Below are positions 63,901-64,000 of a stretch of DNA of 64,000 bases, piece after piece (the first letter of the stretch is position 1; each line of letters opens with the position of its first letter). Source of the DNA: Allacma fusca (taxonomy: Eukaryota > Arthropoda > Collembola > Symphypleona > Sminthuridae). The DNA is taken from NCBI GenBank assembly GCA_947179485.1, contig OX359248.1:451501-515500 (forward strand). The letters are read 5' to 3'. The notes below the pieces were generated by a model that was given only the letters and a program-made list of their open reading frames with translations, was not told the DNA's origin and did no database searches. The position numbers and the translations under genes were made by a program.

Positions 63901-64000
63901 CATCACCGTTTTTACGCTTGGGCCGTGTTTATGTCATGTTGGCAACAAGTTTGGGTTCCAATTATTCTAACACTAGTTTTTATCAAGCTTCTGAGATTTA

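Larger units (their letters stand above)
56496..64000. other. Non-coding stretch, no gene recognised
   Basis: It holds a TG tract at 58480-58506, a 20-base perfect palindrome at 59664-59683, a CA tract at 60940-60953, and six GGAGAAAGT or complement sites from 57217 onward. Open frames of up to 135 codons (59487-59894) show mixed low-complexity content and no recognisable domain. Confidence 0.5.

Noticed and set aside
1-64000. Retrovirus-like, LTR, Polinton-type or LINE coding remains; rRNA; CRISPR arrays; intact tRNA genes
   Set aside because: No reverse transcriptase, integrase, capsid or polymerase motifs were seen in any frame, no long terminal repeats, no regularly spaced repeat-spacer array, and no sequence folding as a full tRNA.

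Overview
The window reads as eukaryotic, probably arthropod, nuclear DNA that is almost entirely non-coding. It is AT-rich. Open frames are short (longest 180 codons, and that one does not begin with ATG), they overlap each other on both strands, and none matches a protein family I know. There are no bacterial operons or ribosome-binding sites. Instead there are (CT)n/(GA)n and (CA)n microsatellites, TACATATGTA-type words, a tRNA-derived SINE, a short hAT DNA transposon and one exon-like signal-peptide segment ending in a splice donor. I cannot name the species. A long intron or an intergenic desert fits best.

Layout. 1-4.6 kb: no gene, a few simple repeats. 4.57-4.94 kb: the best coding candidate, a possible TATA box and a first coding exon for a signal peptide, ending at a GTAAG donor; no partner exon is identifiable. 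5-17 kb: no gene, CT/GA tracts, a hexamer repeat and a 15-bp minisatellite at 14.5 kb. 17.1-17.5 kb: a 72-codon open frame predicting a coiled helix plus one membrane span, with AATAAA downstream. 22.2-23.0 kb: a tRNA-derived SINE, then a small fold-back structure. 28.8 kb: two adjacent hairpins. 30.6-31.3 kb: a 687-bp non-autonomous hAT element with perfect 21-bp terminal inverted repeats and an 8-bp target duplication. 35.0 kb: a decayed tRNA-like segment. 36-51 kb: no gene, pyrimidine- and purine-biased tracts. 51.3-51.7 kb: an unrecognised 91-codon frame running into a cluster of palindromic units whose stems differ by compensating changes. 53.1 kb: a perfect 11-bp hairpin between 19-bp direct repeats. 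53-64 kb: no gene, a purine-rich domain near 56.4 kb and more microsatellites.

No set of genes working together is visible. The most interesting signals are the asymmetric hAT element, the palindrome cluster at 51.6 kb, and the nonamer GGAGAAAGT, found by eye 21 times on the two strands. I saw no retrovirus-like, LTR or Polinton-type element, no rRNA, no intact tRNA gene and no CRISPR array.
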